Source: Caldimonas manganoxidans ATCC BAA-369 (GTDB lineage: Bacteria > Pseudomonadota > Gammaproteobacteria > Burkholderiales > Burkholderiaceae_C). From it: a stretch of 64,000 nucleotides of DNA. The position numbers and the translations under genes are program-made. Below are positions 8,021 to 19,746 of the stretch, one piece after another. Below the pieces are notes generated by a model. It did not search any database. It was not told the origin of the DNA and saw only the letters and a program-made list of their open reading frames with translations. The first letter of the stretch is position 1; every line of letters starts with the position of its first letter. The stretch covers positions 1 through 64,000 of the forward strand of contig NZ_KB905931.1 of assembly GCF_000381125.1 (NCBI RefSeq), written 5' to 3'.

Positions 8021-9051
8021 GCGCCAGTGACGACGACCTGCCCCTGGCCGGCGTCCGGGTGATCGATCTGACCCGCTTGCTGCCCGGGCCGTTCGCCACC
8101 TTGCACCTGCGCCGCCTGGGGGCCGACGTCCTCAAGATCGAGGCCCCTGGGACGGGCGACGAGGCCCGTTGGATGTTGCGCTCGGTCCAGGACGTGGCCC
8201 AGGGGCGGCCCAGCCTCTTCTTCCGTTGGCTCCATGAAGGCAAGCGCCTGCATCGCATCGACCTGACCCAGCCGGCGGGCCGCTTCGAGCTGCTGGACCT
8301 GGTGCGCCAGGCCGATGTGCTGGTGGAAGGATTTCGTCCGGGCGTGATGGACAAGCTCGGCGTGGGCTGGTCGGTGCTGCGGGACGTCAACCCGCGCTTG
8401 GTGATGGCCTCTATCAGCGGGTATGGCCAAACAGGCCCGTTTGCGCGCAAGGCGGGGCACGACCTCAACTACATCGGCTATGCCGGGGTGCTGGATCAGA
8501 TCGCCACGCGCGAGGGCCAGTTGGCCATTCCGAATTTTCAGATCGGCGATCTCCTGGGCGGCACGCAGGCGGCGGTGTCGGGCATCCTGGCCGCGCTGCT
8601 GGCGGCTCAACGCACTGGCCGAGGCCGTCATGTGGACGTCTCGATGACCCATGCCGTGTTCGAACACAACCTGTTGGCGCGCTTGGCGGTGAGTGCCACG
8701 GGCCGCACGCCCTTGCCCGGGCGCGACCTGCTCACCGGCGGCGTGCCGTGCTACAACGTCTATCGCACCAGCGACGACCGCTGGATGGCCGTGGGGGCTT
8801 TGGAGCTGAAGTTCTGGCGCAAGACCTGCGAGGTGCTGGGGCATCCGGAGTGGGGGGATCGCCACTGGTCGCTGGGCCAAGAGATCGGCGGTGAGGACGC
8901 GATGGCCCTGCGCGAAGCCGTGGCGGCCGTGTTTGCCACGCGCAGCCAAGCGCAGTGGACGGCCGCCTTCGAGGCCGCCGACTGTTGCGTGAGCCCGGTG
9001 CTGCGCATGGACGAGGCCATGCGTCATCCCTTGTTCATGCAGTCTCAGTAA
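8017..9051 (+). CDS. CaiB/BaiF CoA-transferase family, alpha-methylacyl-CoA racemase-like, C-terminally short
   Basis: 344 residues of class III CoA-transferase fold: GVRVIDLTRLLPGPFAT at the start, LKIEAPGTGDEARWM, VLVEGFRPGVMDKLG, and the racemase-type catalytic pair GHDLNY (His about 148) and IGDLLGG (Asp about 177). This points to alpha-methylacyl-CoA racemase rather than carnitine CoA-transferase. It ends at HPLFMQSQ, where family members usually continue for a few dozen residues through a Pro-rich segment; it may be a trimmed but functional form or a decaying one. GTG start overlaps the oxygenase stop. The 3' end overlaps the convergent helicase by seven bases. Confidence 0.82.
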   Translation: MSASDDDLPLAGVRVIDLTRLLPGPFATLHLRRLGADVLKIEAPGTGDEARWMLRSVQDVAQGRPSLFFRWLHEGKRLHRIDLTQPAGRFELLDLVRQADVLVEGFRPGVMDKLGVGWSVLRDVNPRLVMASISGYGQTGPFARKAGHDLNYIGYAGVLDQIATREGQLAIPNFQIGDLLGGTQAAVSGILAALLAAQRTGRGRHVDVSMTHAVFEHNLLARLAVSATGRTPLPGRDLLTGGVPCYNVYRTSDDRWMAVGALELKFWRKTCEVLGHPEWGDRHWSLGQEIGGEDAMALREAVAAVFATRSQAQWTAAFEAADCCVSPVLRMDEAMRHPLFMQSQ

Positions 9052-10595
9052 TCGCGGCGCTTGCCGACGGGTTTGCCCGCCCGTGGCTTGATCCCGAAGG
9101 GCTTGCCACCGGAGGCGGGCCGGCCGGCCCAGGCCTTTTTCTGGCCCCAGGGCTGCTCGTCACCCGAACCACGGGCTGGCCCCCGCGGCTTGCGGTCGCC
9201 CAAGGAGGCGGTGTAGGCCACGCTGCCGCGGCCTGGGCTGTGGCTGCGCGGTTTACTCGGGTGACTTGGGCGGCCATCGTCGCGCCCGGGGCAGGCCGCG
9301 GAGGCGCCAGGCTCGCGCTGCGGCGCCTCCCACGGGGCATCCTCACGGCGGCGGTGAGCTCGTGGCTTGAAGCCGGCCTTGCCCATGCCGGGCCTCCAGC
9401 CTTCGGGCTTTTTGCGCTCCACGGGCGGCGCGGCTTGAGGTTCCAGTCCGGCGATGGTGGCTGCCTCGATGCGCTGAGTGGTGAAGCGCTCGATGCGGCG
9501 GATCATGCCGGCGTCGCGGCGCTCGGCCAGGGTGATGGCCAGGCCGTTGCGGCCGGCACGGCCCGTGCGGCCGATGCGATGCACGTAGTCTTCGGCCTTC
9601 ATCGGCAAGCCGTAGTTGATCACGTGGGTGATGGTGGGCACGTCGATGCCGCGCGCGGCCACGTCGGTGGCCACCAGCACACGCAGCCGACGCTGACGCA
9701 AGCCTTGCAGCACGCGATTGCGGCGGCCCTGCGGCATGCCCCCGTGCAGCGCGGCCACGGCATGGCCCATCTCGCCCAGGCGGTCGGCCAGCAGATCGGC
9801 ATCGCGCTGCGTGCTGGTGAACACCACGGCCTGGTCCAGTTCGCGCGTGGCCAGAATGTGGTCGAGCAGGGCGTTTTTGTGGCTGAGGCTGTCGGCCCAG
9901 TGCAGGCGTTGCTCGATGTGCGCGTGCGTGTCGGTGTGCGAGGCCACATCGATGCGCCGCGGCTCGCGTGTGAGCTGCTGCGCCAGGCCGCCCACATGGC
10001 CGGCGAAGGTGGCGCTGAACATCAGGGTCTGGCGCTGGACGGGCAAGGTGTGGGCGATGGCGCGAATGTCGTCGATGAAGCCCATGTCCAGCATGCGGTC
10101 GGCTTCGTCCAGCACCAGCATTTGCACATGGTCGAGCACGGCCGCGCCGCTGCCCAGGTGGTCGAGCAAGCGGCCCGGGGTGGCGATCAGCACGTCCAGC
10201 TGGCCGCGCAAGGCCTTGAGTTGAGCGGCATAGGGCACGCCGCCCACGACGGTGGCCACACGCAGACCCTGCACATGGCGGCCGTAGCTCGTGCAGGCCT
10301 TGGCGACTTGCAGGGCCAGCTCGCGGGTGGGGGCCAGCACGACCACGCGCGGGCCGCGAGCCTTGCCCTGGTCACGCCGTGTCGTGTGGTGGCCGCGCGC
10401 GGCCAGGATGCCTTCCAGCGCGGGCAGCACGAAAGCGGCGGTCTTGCCGCTGCCCGTCGAGGACGACACCAGCAAGTCGTGGCCTTCGAGCGCGGCCGGA
10501 ATGGCGCGGCTTTGCACGTCGGTGGGCTGGGCATAGCCAGCGTCGTCGAGCGCTCGTTGCAGGGCGGGGCTCAGGCCCAGGGAGGAGAAAGTCAT
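9045..10595 (-). CDS. DEAD-box ATP-dependent RNA helicase, RhlE-like
   Basis: 516 residues. All core motifs are present in order: Q motif (FSSLGLSPALQRAL...QPTDVQ), I (STGSGKT), Ia (PTRELALQV), Ib (TPGRLLDH), II ([11 protein letters not shown]), III (SATF), V (ATDVAARGID) and VI ([10 protein letters not shown]). After the core comes a basic, low-complexity tail rich in Arg, Lys, Gly and Pro, typical of RNA-chaperone helicases in ribosome assembly or cold adaptation. ATG 10595 is chosen with GAGGA-type bases nearby; the frame is open upstream but not conserved-looking. A second helicase of the same class lies 2.5 kb away. Confidence 0.92.
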   Translation of the reverse strand: MTFSSLGLSPALQRALDDAGYAQPTDVQSRAIPAALEGHDLLVSSSTGSGKTAAFVLPALEGILAARGHHTTRRDQGKARGPRVVVLAPTRELALQVAKACTSYGRHVQGLRVATVVGGVPYAAQLKALRGQLDVLIATPGRLLDHLGSGAAVLDHVQMLVLDEADRMLDMGFIDDIRAIAHTLPVQRQTLMFSATFAGHVGGLAQQLTREPRRIDVASHTDTHAHIEQRLHWADSLSHKNALLDHILATRELDQAVVFTSTQRDADLLADRLGEMGHAVAALHGGMPQGRRNRVLQGLRQRRLRVLVATDVAARGIDVPTITHVINYGLPMKAEDYVHRIGRTGRAGRNGLAITLAERRDAGMIRRIERFTTQRIEAATIAGLEPQAAPPVERKKPEGWRPGMGKAGFKPRAHRRREDAPWEAPQREPGASAACPGRDDGRPSHPSKPRSHSPGRGSVAYTASLGDRKPRGPARGSGDEQPWGQKKAWAGRPASGGKPFGIKPRAGKPVGKRRDY

Positions 10596-10963
10596 GACGG
10601 TTCTTTTCAAGGCACAGCCTGCCGCCATGGCGCCAAGCCACGGCCAGACAGGCAAGACGCTGGCACCGACGCCAAGCGTCAAGAAGACATGTCGCAGGTC
10701 AGGGGCGGCACCTGCATGGCATACGCAGGTCACGGGCCTCGAGTCGGTGGATTGCGACGGCATCGCCGCCAACCGGGACTCAAGACACCGGGCATGCCGC
10801 CCGGGGCGCTGCGCAGGCGCCCTGCCTGAAAAGGTCAGAGGGGATGAACGACGCGCTGCATTGCTGCAACGCACAAGACCCATTATGCCCGAAGTGGCGC
10901 CCCCGCGCTCGCGGGCCCTGCAAGCTGTCGTATCCTGCAGTTTGAACGACGCAAGGCACGGTC
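10596..10963. other. Divergent intergenic region, helicase / LysE exporter
   Basis: 368 bases without a supported gene. It must carry the promoter and a long 5' leader for the helicase on the minus strand and the promoter for the exporter on the plus strand. I see no clear -10/-35 pair, RNA element or terminator; short frames on both strands lack ribosome sites. Confidence 0.4.
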
Positions 10964-11575
10964 ATGGATTTCCACGTTTGGCTCCTCTACACCCTGGCAG
11001 CGCTGGGGCTGTCATTGTCACCGGGCCCCAACGGGCTGCTGGCCCTCACCCATGGGGCGCTGTACGGCCGGCGCCGCACGCTGTACACCGTCGCCGGTGG
11101 GTCGCTCGGTTTCGTGGTGATCATTGCGCTGTCGCTGTTTGGCATCGGCGCGCTGCTGCAAACCTCGGTCGTGTGGCTGACCGTGCTCAAGTGGGTGGGG
11201 GGCGCTTATTTGGTGTGGTTGGGTGTGCAAGTCTGGCGTGCGCCGCCGATCGGCCTGTCAACGCCGGTGCGTGCCGAGCAGCGCAGCAATGCCTCGCTGT
11301 TTCGGCAAGGAGCCCTGTCGGCCCTGACCAATCCCAAGGGCATTCTGTTTTTTGCGGCTTTCCTGCCGCAATTCATCGACCCGCAGCGCAGCTTGTTGAT
11401 GCAGTTCGTGGTGATGGCGGGCACTTTTGCGGCCATCGAGTTCGTCACCGAGGTGTTCATCGCCAGCGTGGCCCAGCGCGTCAGCCGTTGGCTGGCGCGT
11501 GTGGGGCGGGCCTTCAATCAGGCCTGCGGCGGCCTGTTCATGGCCATCGGCGCAGCTTTGCCCTTGCGGTCCTGA
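10964..11575 (+). CDS. LysE/RhtB-family amino-acid exporter
   Basis: 203 residues with five to six hydrophobic segments. The N-terminal LSLSPGPNGLLALTHGALYG and the central GALSALTNPKGILFFAAFLPQFI are the family signatures. Members export amino acids such as homoserine, threonine or lysine by proton exchange across the inner membrane; the substrate is not readable. Start ATG with AAGG about ten bases upstream. Convergent with the nuclease gene. Confidence 0.9.
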   Translation: MDFHVWLLYTLAALGLSLSPGPNGLLALTHGALYGRRRTLYTVAGGSLGFVVIIALSLFGIGALLQTSVVWLTVLKWVGGAYLVWLGVQVWRAPPIGLSTPVRAEQRSNASLFRQGALSALTNPKGILFFAAFLPQFIDPQRSLLMQFVVMAGTFAAIEFVTEVFIASVAQRVSRWLARVGRAFNQACGGLFMAIGAALPLRS

Positions 11576-11603
11576 GCACCACGGCCCCACGGGCGCGACG
11601 CGG

Positions 11604-12971
11604 TCAGCTTCCACCCCAGGCGACGCAAGCCTGGTGGTCGGGCACGCTCACACGCCAACCAAGATCGTCCTGGATGCGGGTGCGCAAGGCATCGGCGGCC
11701 TCGGGCTCGCCGTGCACGACATACGTGTGCGCCGGCGGTGTGCGCAACTGGCGCAGCCAGTGCATCAGTCCTTGCGCATCGGCATGCCCTGAAAAGCCTT
11801 CGATGTGGCGCACCTCGGCCTTGATGGGCACGTATGCACCGTGGATCTTGACTTCGGTGGCGCCAGCGATCATCTTCGCGCCGCGGCTGCCACCGACCTG
11901 GAAGCCAGGGAAGACGATGAGGTGCTGCGGGTGCGGCGCCATCACTTTGAGATGGTGCAACACGCGCCCGCCGGTGGCCATGCCGCTGGCCGACAGCACG
12001 ATGCGCGGATAGTGCAACTGCGTGAGGGCTTCGGAATCCTGGGGGCTGGTCACCAGCGTCACGCCTTCGCACATGTGTGCGATGTCCTCCGGCGGCACGC
12101 GCAGCAAGGCTTTGTGGCGTTCGTACAGCTGCGTGGCTTCGGCGGCCATGGGGCTGTCGAGGAAGACGGGCACTTGCGCCGGGATTCGTCCGGCGCGCTT
12201 GAGGCGGTGCAAGGCCAGCAGCAGCGCCTGCGCGCGCCCCACGGCGAAGGTGGGCATCAAGACCGATCCGCCGCGCCGCAAGGCGCCGCGGATCGCTTCG
12301 CCCAAGACTTCGAGGACATCCCCTGCAGGATGCAGCCGGTTGCCGTAAGTGGATTCGATCAGCAGCACGTCGGCTTCGTGCACGGGCTGCGGCGGGGGCA
12401 TCAGCAGGTCATCGTCGCGTCCCAAGTCGCCAGAGTAGACCAGGCTGCGGCCCCGACACCGCAGCGTGACGGCTGCAGCCCCCAACAAGTGGCCGGCGGG
12501 GGTGAATTGCACCGTCACCCCCGGATGCAGCTCGACCTCTTGCCCGAAGGGCAGGGGATGAAGCCGGCTGACGGCGCGGCGCGCGTCGTCCACGGTGTAC
12601 AGGGGCTGGGCCGGGCGGTGTTTCGAGTCGCCGTGGAGATTGGCGCGACGTGCGTCTTCTTCTTGCAAATGGGCGCTGTCCAGCAGCAGCACCTCGGCCA
12701 GATCGCAGGTGGCCGGCGTGGCGAACACGCGGCCACGAAAACCCTGCTTGACCAGGGCCGGCAAATAGCCGCTGTGGTCCAAATGCGCATGGCTGAGCAC
12801 CACCGTGTCGATGTGGCTTGCTGGCACCGGCAGCGGCGACCAGTTGCGCTCACGCAGGTTCTTGTAGCCCTGGAACAGGCCGCAATCCAGCAAGATGCGG
12901 TGTGAGCCGGTATCGACGAGGTGCTTGGAGCCGGTGACCGTGTCGGCGGCGCCGAGGAAGTGGATGTGCAT
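11604..12971 (-). CDS. Metallo-beta-lactamase/beta-CASP ribonuclease
   Basis: 455 residues. MBL motifs: SHAHLDHSGYLP (motif 2), PAGHLLGAAAV (motif 3), YSGDLGR (motif 4). The beta-CASP domain follows with ESTYGNRLH, FAVGRAQ and a C-terminal HIEGFSGHADAQGLMHWL. This is the RNA-specificity type (CPSF73/YSH1-like bacterial exonuclease) rather than a DNA nuclease. Cytosolic RNA processing is inferred from the family. A purine-rich AAGGGGG precedes the start. It lies just downstream of rhlE on the same strand, 79 bases away. Confidence 0.9.
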   Translation of the reverse strand: MHIHFLGAADTVTGSKHLVDTGSHRILLDCGLFQGYKNLRERNWSPLPVPASHIDTVVLSHAHLDHSGYLPALVKQGFRGRVFATPATCDLAEVLLLDSAHLQEEDARRANLHGDSKHRPAQPLYTVDDARRAVSRLHPLPFGQEVELHPGVTVQFTPAGHLLGAAAVTLRCRGRSLVYSGDLGRDDDLLMPPPQPVHEADVLLIESTYGNRLHPAGDVLEVLGEAIRGALRRGGSVLMPTFAVGRAQALLLALHRLKRAGRIPAQVPVFLDSPMAAEATQLYERHKALLRVPPEDIAHMCEGVTLVTSPQDSEALTQLHYPRIVLSASGMATGGRVLHHLKVMAPHPQHLIVFPGFQVGGSRGAKMIAGATEVKIHGAYVPIKAEVRHIEGFSGHADAQGLMHWLRQLRTPPAHTYVVHGEPEAADALRTRIQDDLGWRVSVPDHQACVAWGGS

Positions 12972-13050
12972 GCAGACCCCCTTGGTGAGGGCATGCTAGC
13001 GGCTCTCGGCACACTTCGGGCTTGACCTGCGTCAAGCCTGGGCTCGGCCC

Positions 13051-14505
13051 TCAGCGGCGCGGCTTGCCACTCAAGAGGGCTGCTGACTGAGTCGGGCGGC
13101 GGGCTTGACCGGCGGCGGCCTGGGGCGAGCCCGATGGCAGCGCTGCGGCTGGTTTCACGGCGGCAGCCCCATGGGGGCTTGGGCGCGCCGCCTGGGCCCG
13201 CAGCGGGCCGCTGGCCGGTCGGGCTCGCGCCTCATGGTGCGGGGGGCGGGTCGCGTCCGATCGGGCCGGGCCTTCGCTGCGGCTACGGTCTCGACGGCCG
13301 GCGCCCAGACCCCCATGCAAAGTCATGCGGCCGAGTTTGATCGGCTGGGGCCGGGCGTTGGGGTCGGGTTCGAAGCCTGGCACCAGCTCGCGCGGGATGG
13401 GGCGCTTGATGAGCCTTTCGATGTCACGCAGAAAGCCTTCCTCGTCGACACACACCAGGGAGATCGCCTCGCCCTGCGCGCCGGCACGGCCGGTGCGCCC
13501 GATGCGGTGTACGTAGTCTTCAGGGACGTTGGGCAACTCGTAGTTCACCACATGGGGCAGCTGGTCGATGTCGATGCCGCGTGCGGCGATGTCGGTGGCC
13601 ACCAGCACTTGCAGCTCGCCGCGCTTGAACTCGGTCAGCGCCTTGGTGCGCGCGCCCTGGCTCTTGTTGCCGTGGATGGCCATGGCGGTGATGCCTTCCT
13701 TCACCAGAAACTCGACCAGCCGGTTGGCCCCGTGCTTCATGCGGGTGAAGACCAGCACCTGATGCCAATCGTTCTGCTGGATGAGGTGGGCCAGCAGCTC
13801 CTTTTTCTTGTCGCGATCGACCGGATGGACCTTCTGTTCGATGGTCTCGGCCGTGGTGTTGCGCCGCGCCACTTCGATCACCTGGGGCTGGTTGAGCAGC
13901 CGCTCGGCCAGGGCCTTGATCTCGTCGGAAAAGGTGGCCGAGAAGAGCAGACTCTGCTTGTGCTTCGGCACGATGGCCAGCACCTTCTTGATGTCGTGGA
14001 TGAAGCCCATGTCGAGCATGCGGTCGGCTTCGTCCAACACGAAATACTCGACCCGGCTCAGATCGAGCGTGCCTTGTTGGTGGTGGTCGAGCAGGCGGCC
14101 CGGGGTGGCCACGAGGATGTCCACGCCGCGCTTGATCGCATCGATTTGCGGCTGCATGCCCACGCCGCCGAACATCACCATGCTCTTGACGCTGAGGTAC
14201 TTGCCATAGGTGCGCACGCTTTCTTCCACCTGGGCTGCCAGTTCGCGGGTGGGCGTGAGGATGAGTGCACGGATGGCCCGGCGGCCCTTGTCGTCAAGCG
14301 GGGCAGGGTCTTGAGAGAGTTTGTGCAGCAGCGGCAATGTGAAGCCGGCGGTTTTGCCGGTGCCGGTTTGGGCGCCGGCCAGCAAGTCGCCGCCGGCCAG
14401 GATGGCAGGAATGGCTTGTTGCTGGATCGGCGTGGGGTGGACATAGCCCTGCTCGCGCACGGCACGCACAAGAGGCTCGGCCAGGCCGAGATCGTCGAAT
14501 CGCAT
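13051..14505 (-). CDS. rhlE: DEAD-box RNA helicase RhlE
   Basis: 484 residues. Motifs: Q ([14 protein letters not shown]...[11 protein letters not shown]), I (AQTGTGKT), Ia (PTRELAAQV), II ([11 protein letters not shown]), III (SATF), V ([15 protein letters not shown]), VI ([15 protein letters not shown]). The spacing and the long basic Gln/Ala/Arg-rich tail after about residue 390 match RhlE of beta- and gammaproteobacteria, an RNA helicase in ribosome maturation and RNA turnover. Followed on the same strand by the beta-CASP nuclease, which may act on the same RNAs (inference). Divergent from ettA. Confidence 0.93.
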   Translation of the reverse strand: MRFDDLGLAEPLVRAVREQGYVHPTPIQQQAIPAILAGGDLLAGAQTGTGKTAGFTLPLLHKLSQDPAPLDDKGRRAIRALILTPTRELAAQVEESVRTYGKYLSVKSMVMFGGVGMQPQIDAIKRGVDILVATPGRLLDHHQQGTLDLSRVEYFVLDEADRMLDMGFIHDIKKVLAIVPKHKQSLLFSATFSDEIKALAERLLNQPQVIEVARRNTTAETIEQKVHPVDRDKKKELLAHLIQQNDWHQVLVFTRMKHGANRLVEFLVKEGITAMAIHGNKSQGARTKALTEFKRGELQVLVATDIAARGIDIDQLPHVVNYELPNVPEDYVHRIGRTGRAGAQGEAISLVCVDEEGFLRDIERLIKRPIPRELVPGFEPDPNARPQPIKLGRMTLHGGLGAGRRDRSRSEGPARSDATRPPHHEARARPASGPLRAQAARPSPHGAAAVKPAAALPSGSPQAAAGQARRPTQSAALLSGKPRR

Positions 14506-14826
14506 GTGAAGTGAGGCTCCCTCGGGGGAGCGGGGATCGGCCTGTCACCACTCTGGAGGAGGGCGCCAGTCGGCAAGGCAGATGGAAAGAAAACGTCGGA
14601 AGCGACCGCAACGCCTGGACTGGAATCGACGTTGCAGCGCCGCATTGTAGCGGCAAGCGTCCCGCACGGGCGCCTGGAGGCGCGGGTCGAGGCGCCGCCC
14701 ATGACCTCGGGTCGATGGGCTTGTCACCGGTGCTGCCGCCGGCCGTGCCAGTTGCGGCGACAATAGCGCAGTTGCGCGGCTGCTCCGCGCTTTGCTTTTT
14801 TCGCATCCACAGCCTCAGGACAGACC
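14506..14826. other. Divergent intergenic region rhlE / ettA
   Basis: 321 bases with no supported gene. It contains the rhlE promoter on the minus strand and the ettA leader on the plus strand, including the terminator-like hairpin at 14774-14801. A -10-like GACAAT at 14759-14764 lies before the hairpin but I find no matching -35. Confidence 0.4.
14774..14801 (+). terminator. Terminator-like hairpin in the ettA leader (possible attenuator)
   Basis: GCGCGG (14774-14779) pairs with CCGCGC (14785-14790) across a five-base loop, followed by TTTGCTTTTTT. It stands 26 bases before the ettA start and there is no plus-strand gene upstream to terminate, so it most likely sits inside the ettA transcript leader. 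Confidence 0.5.
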
Positions 14827-16494
14827 ATGGCCCAATACGTCTTTACGATGAACCGCGTCGGGAAAATCGTGCCTCCGAAGCGGCAGATCCTGAAGGACAT
14901 TTCCCTGTCCTTTTTTCCGGGCGCCAAGATCGGTGTGCTTGGCCTGAATGGTTCGGGCAAGTCCACGTTGCTGAAGATCATGGCCGGCCTGGACAAGGAC
15001 ATCGAAGGCGAAGCCGTGCCCATGCCGGGCATCAAGATCGGCTACTTGCCTCAAGAGCCCGAGCTCAACCCGCAGCACACCGTGCGGCAGGCGGTCGAGG
15101 AAGGCATCGGCGGCGTGCTGGCGGCCAAGAAGCGGCTGGAGGAGGTCTATGCCGCCTATGCCGAGCCGGATGCCGATTTCGACAAGCTCGCGGCCGAGCA
15201 GGCCGAACTCGAAGCCATCATCGCCGCAGCCGGCGCAGAAAACACCGATCTGCAGCTCGAGCTGGCGGCCGATGCGCTGCGCCTGCCGCCCTGGGATGCC
15301 CAAATCAGCACCTTGTCCGGCGGCGAGAAGCGCCGCGTGGCGCTGTGCCGCTTGCTGCTGAGCCAGCCCGACATGCTGCTGCTGGACGAGCCCACCAACC
15401 ACCTCGATGCCGAATCGGTGGAATGGCTGGAGCAGTTCCTCCAGCGCTTTCCTGGCACCGTGGTGGCCATCACCCACGACCGCTACTTCCTCGACAACGC
15501 GGCCGAGTGGATCCTCGAACTCGACCGAGGCATGGGCATTCCCTACAAAGGCAACTACTCCGAGTGGTTGGAACAAAAAGAACGTCGCCTGGAGCTCGAA
15601 CAGAAACAGGAAGACGCTCGCATCAAAGCGATGAAAGAGGAGCTCAAGTGGGTGCGCTCCAATGCCAAGGGCCGGCAGGCCAAGAGCAAGGCGCGTCTGG
15701 CCCGCTTCGAGGAGCTGAGCGACGTCGAATACCAAAAGCGCAACGAGACCAACGAGATCTTCATCCCGGTGGCCGAGCGCCTGGGCAATGAGGTGATCGA
15801 GTTCAAGAATGTCTCCAAGAGCTTCGGCGACCGACTGCTGATCGACAACCTCAGCTTCAAGGTGCCGCCGGGGGCCATCGTGGGCATCATCGGCCCCAAC
15901 GGCGCGGGCAAGTCCACGCTGTTTCGCATGATCCAAGGCACGGAGAAGCCCGACTCCGGCGAGGTGCTCATCGGTCAGACCGTCAAGATGGCCTACGTGG
16001 ACCAAAGCCGTGAGACCCTGGACGGCGACAAGACCGTCTGGGAGGACGTCTCCGGCGGGCTGGACAACATCGTGGTGGGCAAGTTCGTGATGCCCTCGCG
16101 TGCCTACCTCGGCCGCTTCAACTTCAAGGGCAACGACCAGCAAAAGCTGGTGAAGAACCTCTCCGGCGGTGAGCGCGGCCGCTTGCACTTGGCCAAGACG
16201 CTGGCCAAAGGCGGCAACGTGTTGCTGCTGGACGAGCCCTCCAACGACCTGGACGTCGAAACCCTGCGCGCGCTCGAAGAGGCCCTGTTGGAGTTCGCCG
16301 GCTCGGCGCTCGTGATCAGCCACGACCGCTGGTTCCTCGATCGCATTTGCACCCACATCCTGGCGGCCGAAGGCGACTCCCAGTGGTACTTCTACACCGG
16401 CAACTACCGGGAATACGAGGAAGACAAGAAACGGCGTCTGGGGGAGGAAGGGGCCCGCCCGCACCGCCTGCGCTACAAGCCCATCACCCGCTGA
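14827..16494 (+). CDS. ettA: Energy-dependent translational throttle protein EttA (ABC-F)
   Basis: 555 residues, full length. Two ABC domains without membrane parts: first Walker A GLNGSGKST and LSGGEKRRVAL; second GPNGAGKST and LSGGERGRLHLAKTL with LLLDEPSNDLD. Between them is the charged linker/arm region (ELKWVRSNAKGRQAKSKARL). EttA binds the ribosomal E site and gates entry into elongation according to the ATP/ADP ratio. The start is supported by AGGAC seven bases upstream. No cotranscribed neighbour is obvious; the sensor-kinase gene begins about 160 bases later. Confidence 0.95.
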   Translation: MAQYVFTMNRVGKIVPPKRQILKDISLSFFPGAKIGVLGLNGSGKSTLLKIMAGLDKDIEGEAVPMPGIKIGYLPQEPELNPQHTVRQAVEEGIGGVLAAKKRLEEVYAAYAEPDADFDKLAAEQAELEAIIAAAGAENTDLQLELAADALRLPPWDAQISTLSGGEKRRVALCRLLLSQPDMLLLDEPTNHLDAESVEWLEQFLQRFPGTVVAITHDRYFLDNAAEWILELDRGMGIPYKGNYSEWLEQKERRLELEQKQEDARIKAMKEELKWVRSNAKGRQAKSKARLARFEELSDVEYQKRNETNEIFIPVAERLGNEVIEFKNVSKSFGDRLLIDNLSFKVPPGAIVGIIGPNGAGKSTLFRMIQGTEKPDSGEVLIGQTVKMAYVDQSRETLDGDKTVWEDVSGGLDNIVVGKFVMPSRAYLGRFNFKGNDQQKLVKNLSGGERGRLHLAKTLAKGGNVLLLDEPSNDLDVETLRALEEALLEFAGSALVISHDRWFLDRICTHILAAEGDSQWYFYTGNYREYEEDKKRRLGEEGARPHRLRYKPITR

Positions 16495-16651
16495 GCCGCC
16501 GCGCTGTGGCCGCGGCTGCGGGCTGGCGTGGTCGCCTGGCCGCCTGAACACTGCGTGGCGCGATCTTCGCACCGATGGCTCGGTGACCCCGTTCGGGGTG
16601 TCGCGCAACTCAAACGCGGGGCGCCACGCAGCGCCAGACGGTGCTACAAGC

Positions 16652-19171
<2,520 letters not shown>

Positions 19172-19185
19172 ACCCGTGACTGAGC

Positions 19186-19746
19186 ATGACCGACCCGATG
19201 ACCGAGGAGCAGGTGATCGCCCGCACCCGCCACTGGCTGGAGCGGGCCGTGATCGGGCTGAATCTGTGCCCCTTTGCCAAGGCGGTGCATGTTCGTGGCC
19301 AGATCCGCTGGGTGGTGAGTGCGGCCACCACGACCGAGGCGCTGTTGCAAAACCTGCGTGCCGAATTGCAGTGGCTTGCGCAAGCCGATCCGGCGGCGGT
19401 GGACACGACCCTGCTGATCCACCCGCATGTGTTGACCGATTTCCTCGACTTCAACGATTTCCTCGACGATGCCGAGGCCGCCGTGGCCGAGCTGGGGCTC
19501 GAAGGGGTGCTGCAAGTGGCCAGTTTCCACCCCGACTATCGTTTTGCCGGCACCGAGGCCGAGGACATCGCCAATGCCACCAACCGCTCGCCCTATCCCA
19601 CCTTGCACCTGCTGCGCGAAGCCAGCATCGAGCGGGCGGTGGCCGCGTTTCCCGCGCCGGAAGCCATTTACGAAGCCAACATAGCCACGCTGCGACGGCT
19701 GGGCCCACAGGGCTGGGCCCGGCTGATGGACGATACCGACTCATGA
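19186..19746 (+). CDS. DUF1415-family protein
   Basis: 186 residues. The N-terminal VIGLNLCPFAKAV and the central LEGVLQVASFHPDYRFAGTE with RSPYPTLHLLRE are typical of the DUF1415 family, which is widespread in proteobacteria and has no established function. ATG start with a second ATG four codons later. Its stop overlaps the next gene's start (ATGA), so the two are co-translated, and a third gene follows closely. Confidence 0.88.
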   Translation: MTDPMTEEQVIARTRHWLERAVIGLNLCPFAKAVHVRGQIRWVVSAATTTEALLQNLRAELQWLAQADPAAVDTTLLIHPHVLTDFLDFNDFLDDAEAAVAELGLEGVLQVASFHPDYRFAGTEAEDIANATNRSPYPTLHLLREASIERAVAAFPAPEAIYEANIATLRRLGPQGWARLMDDTDS

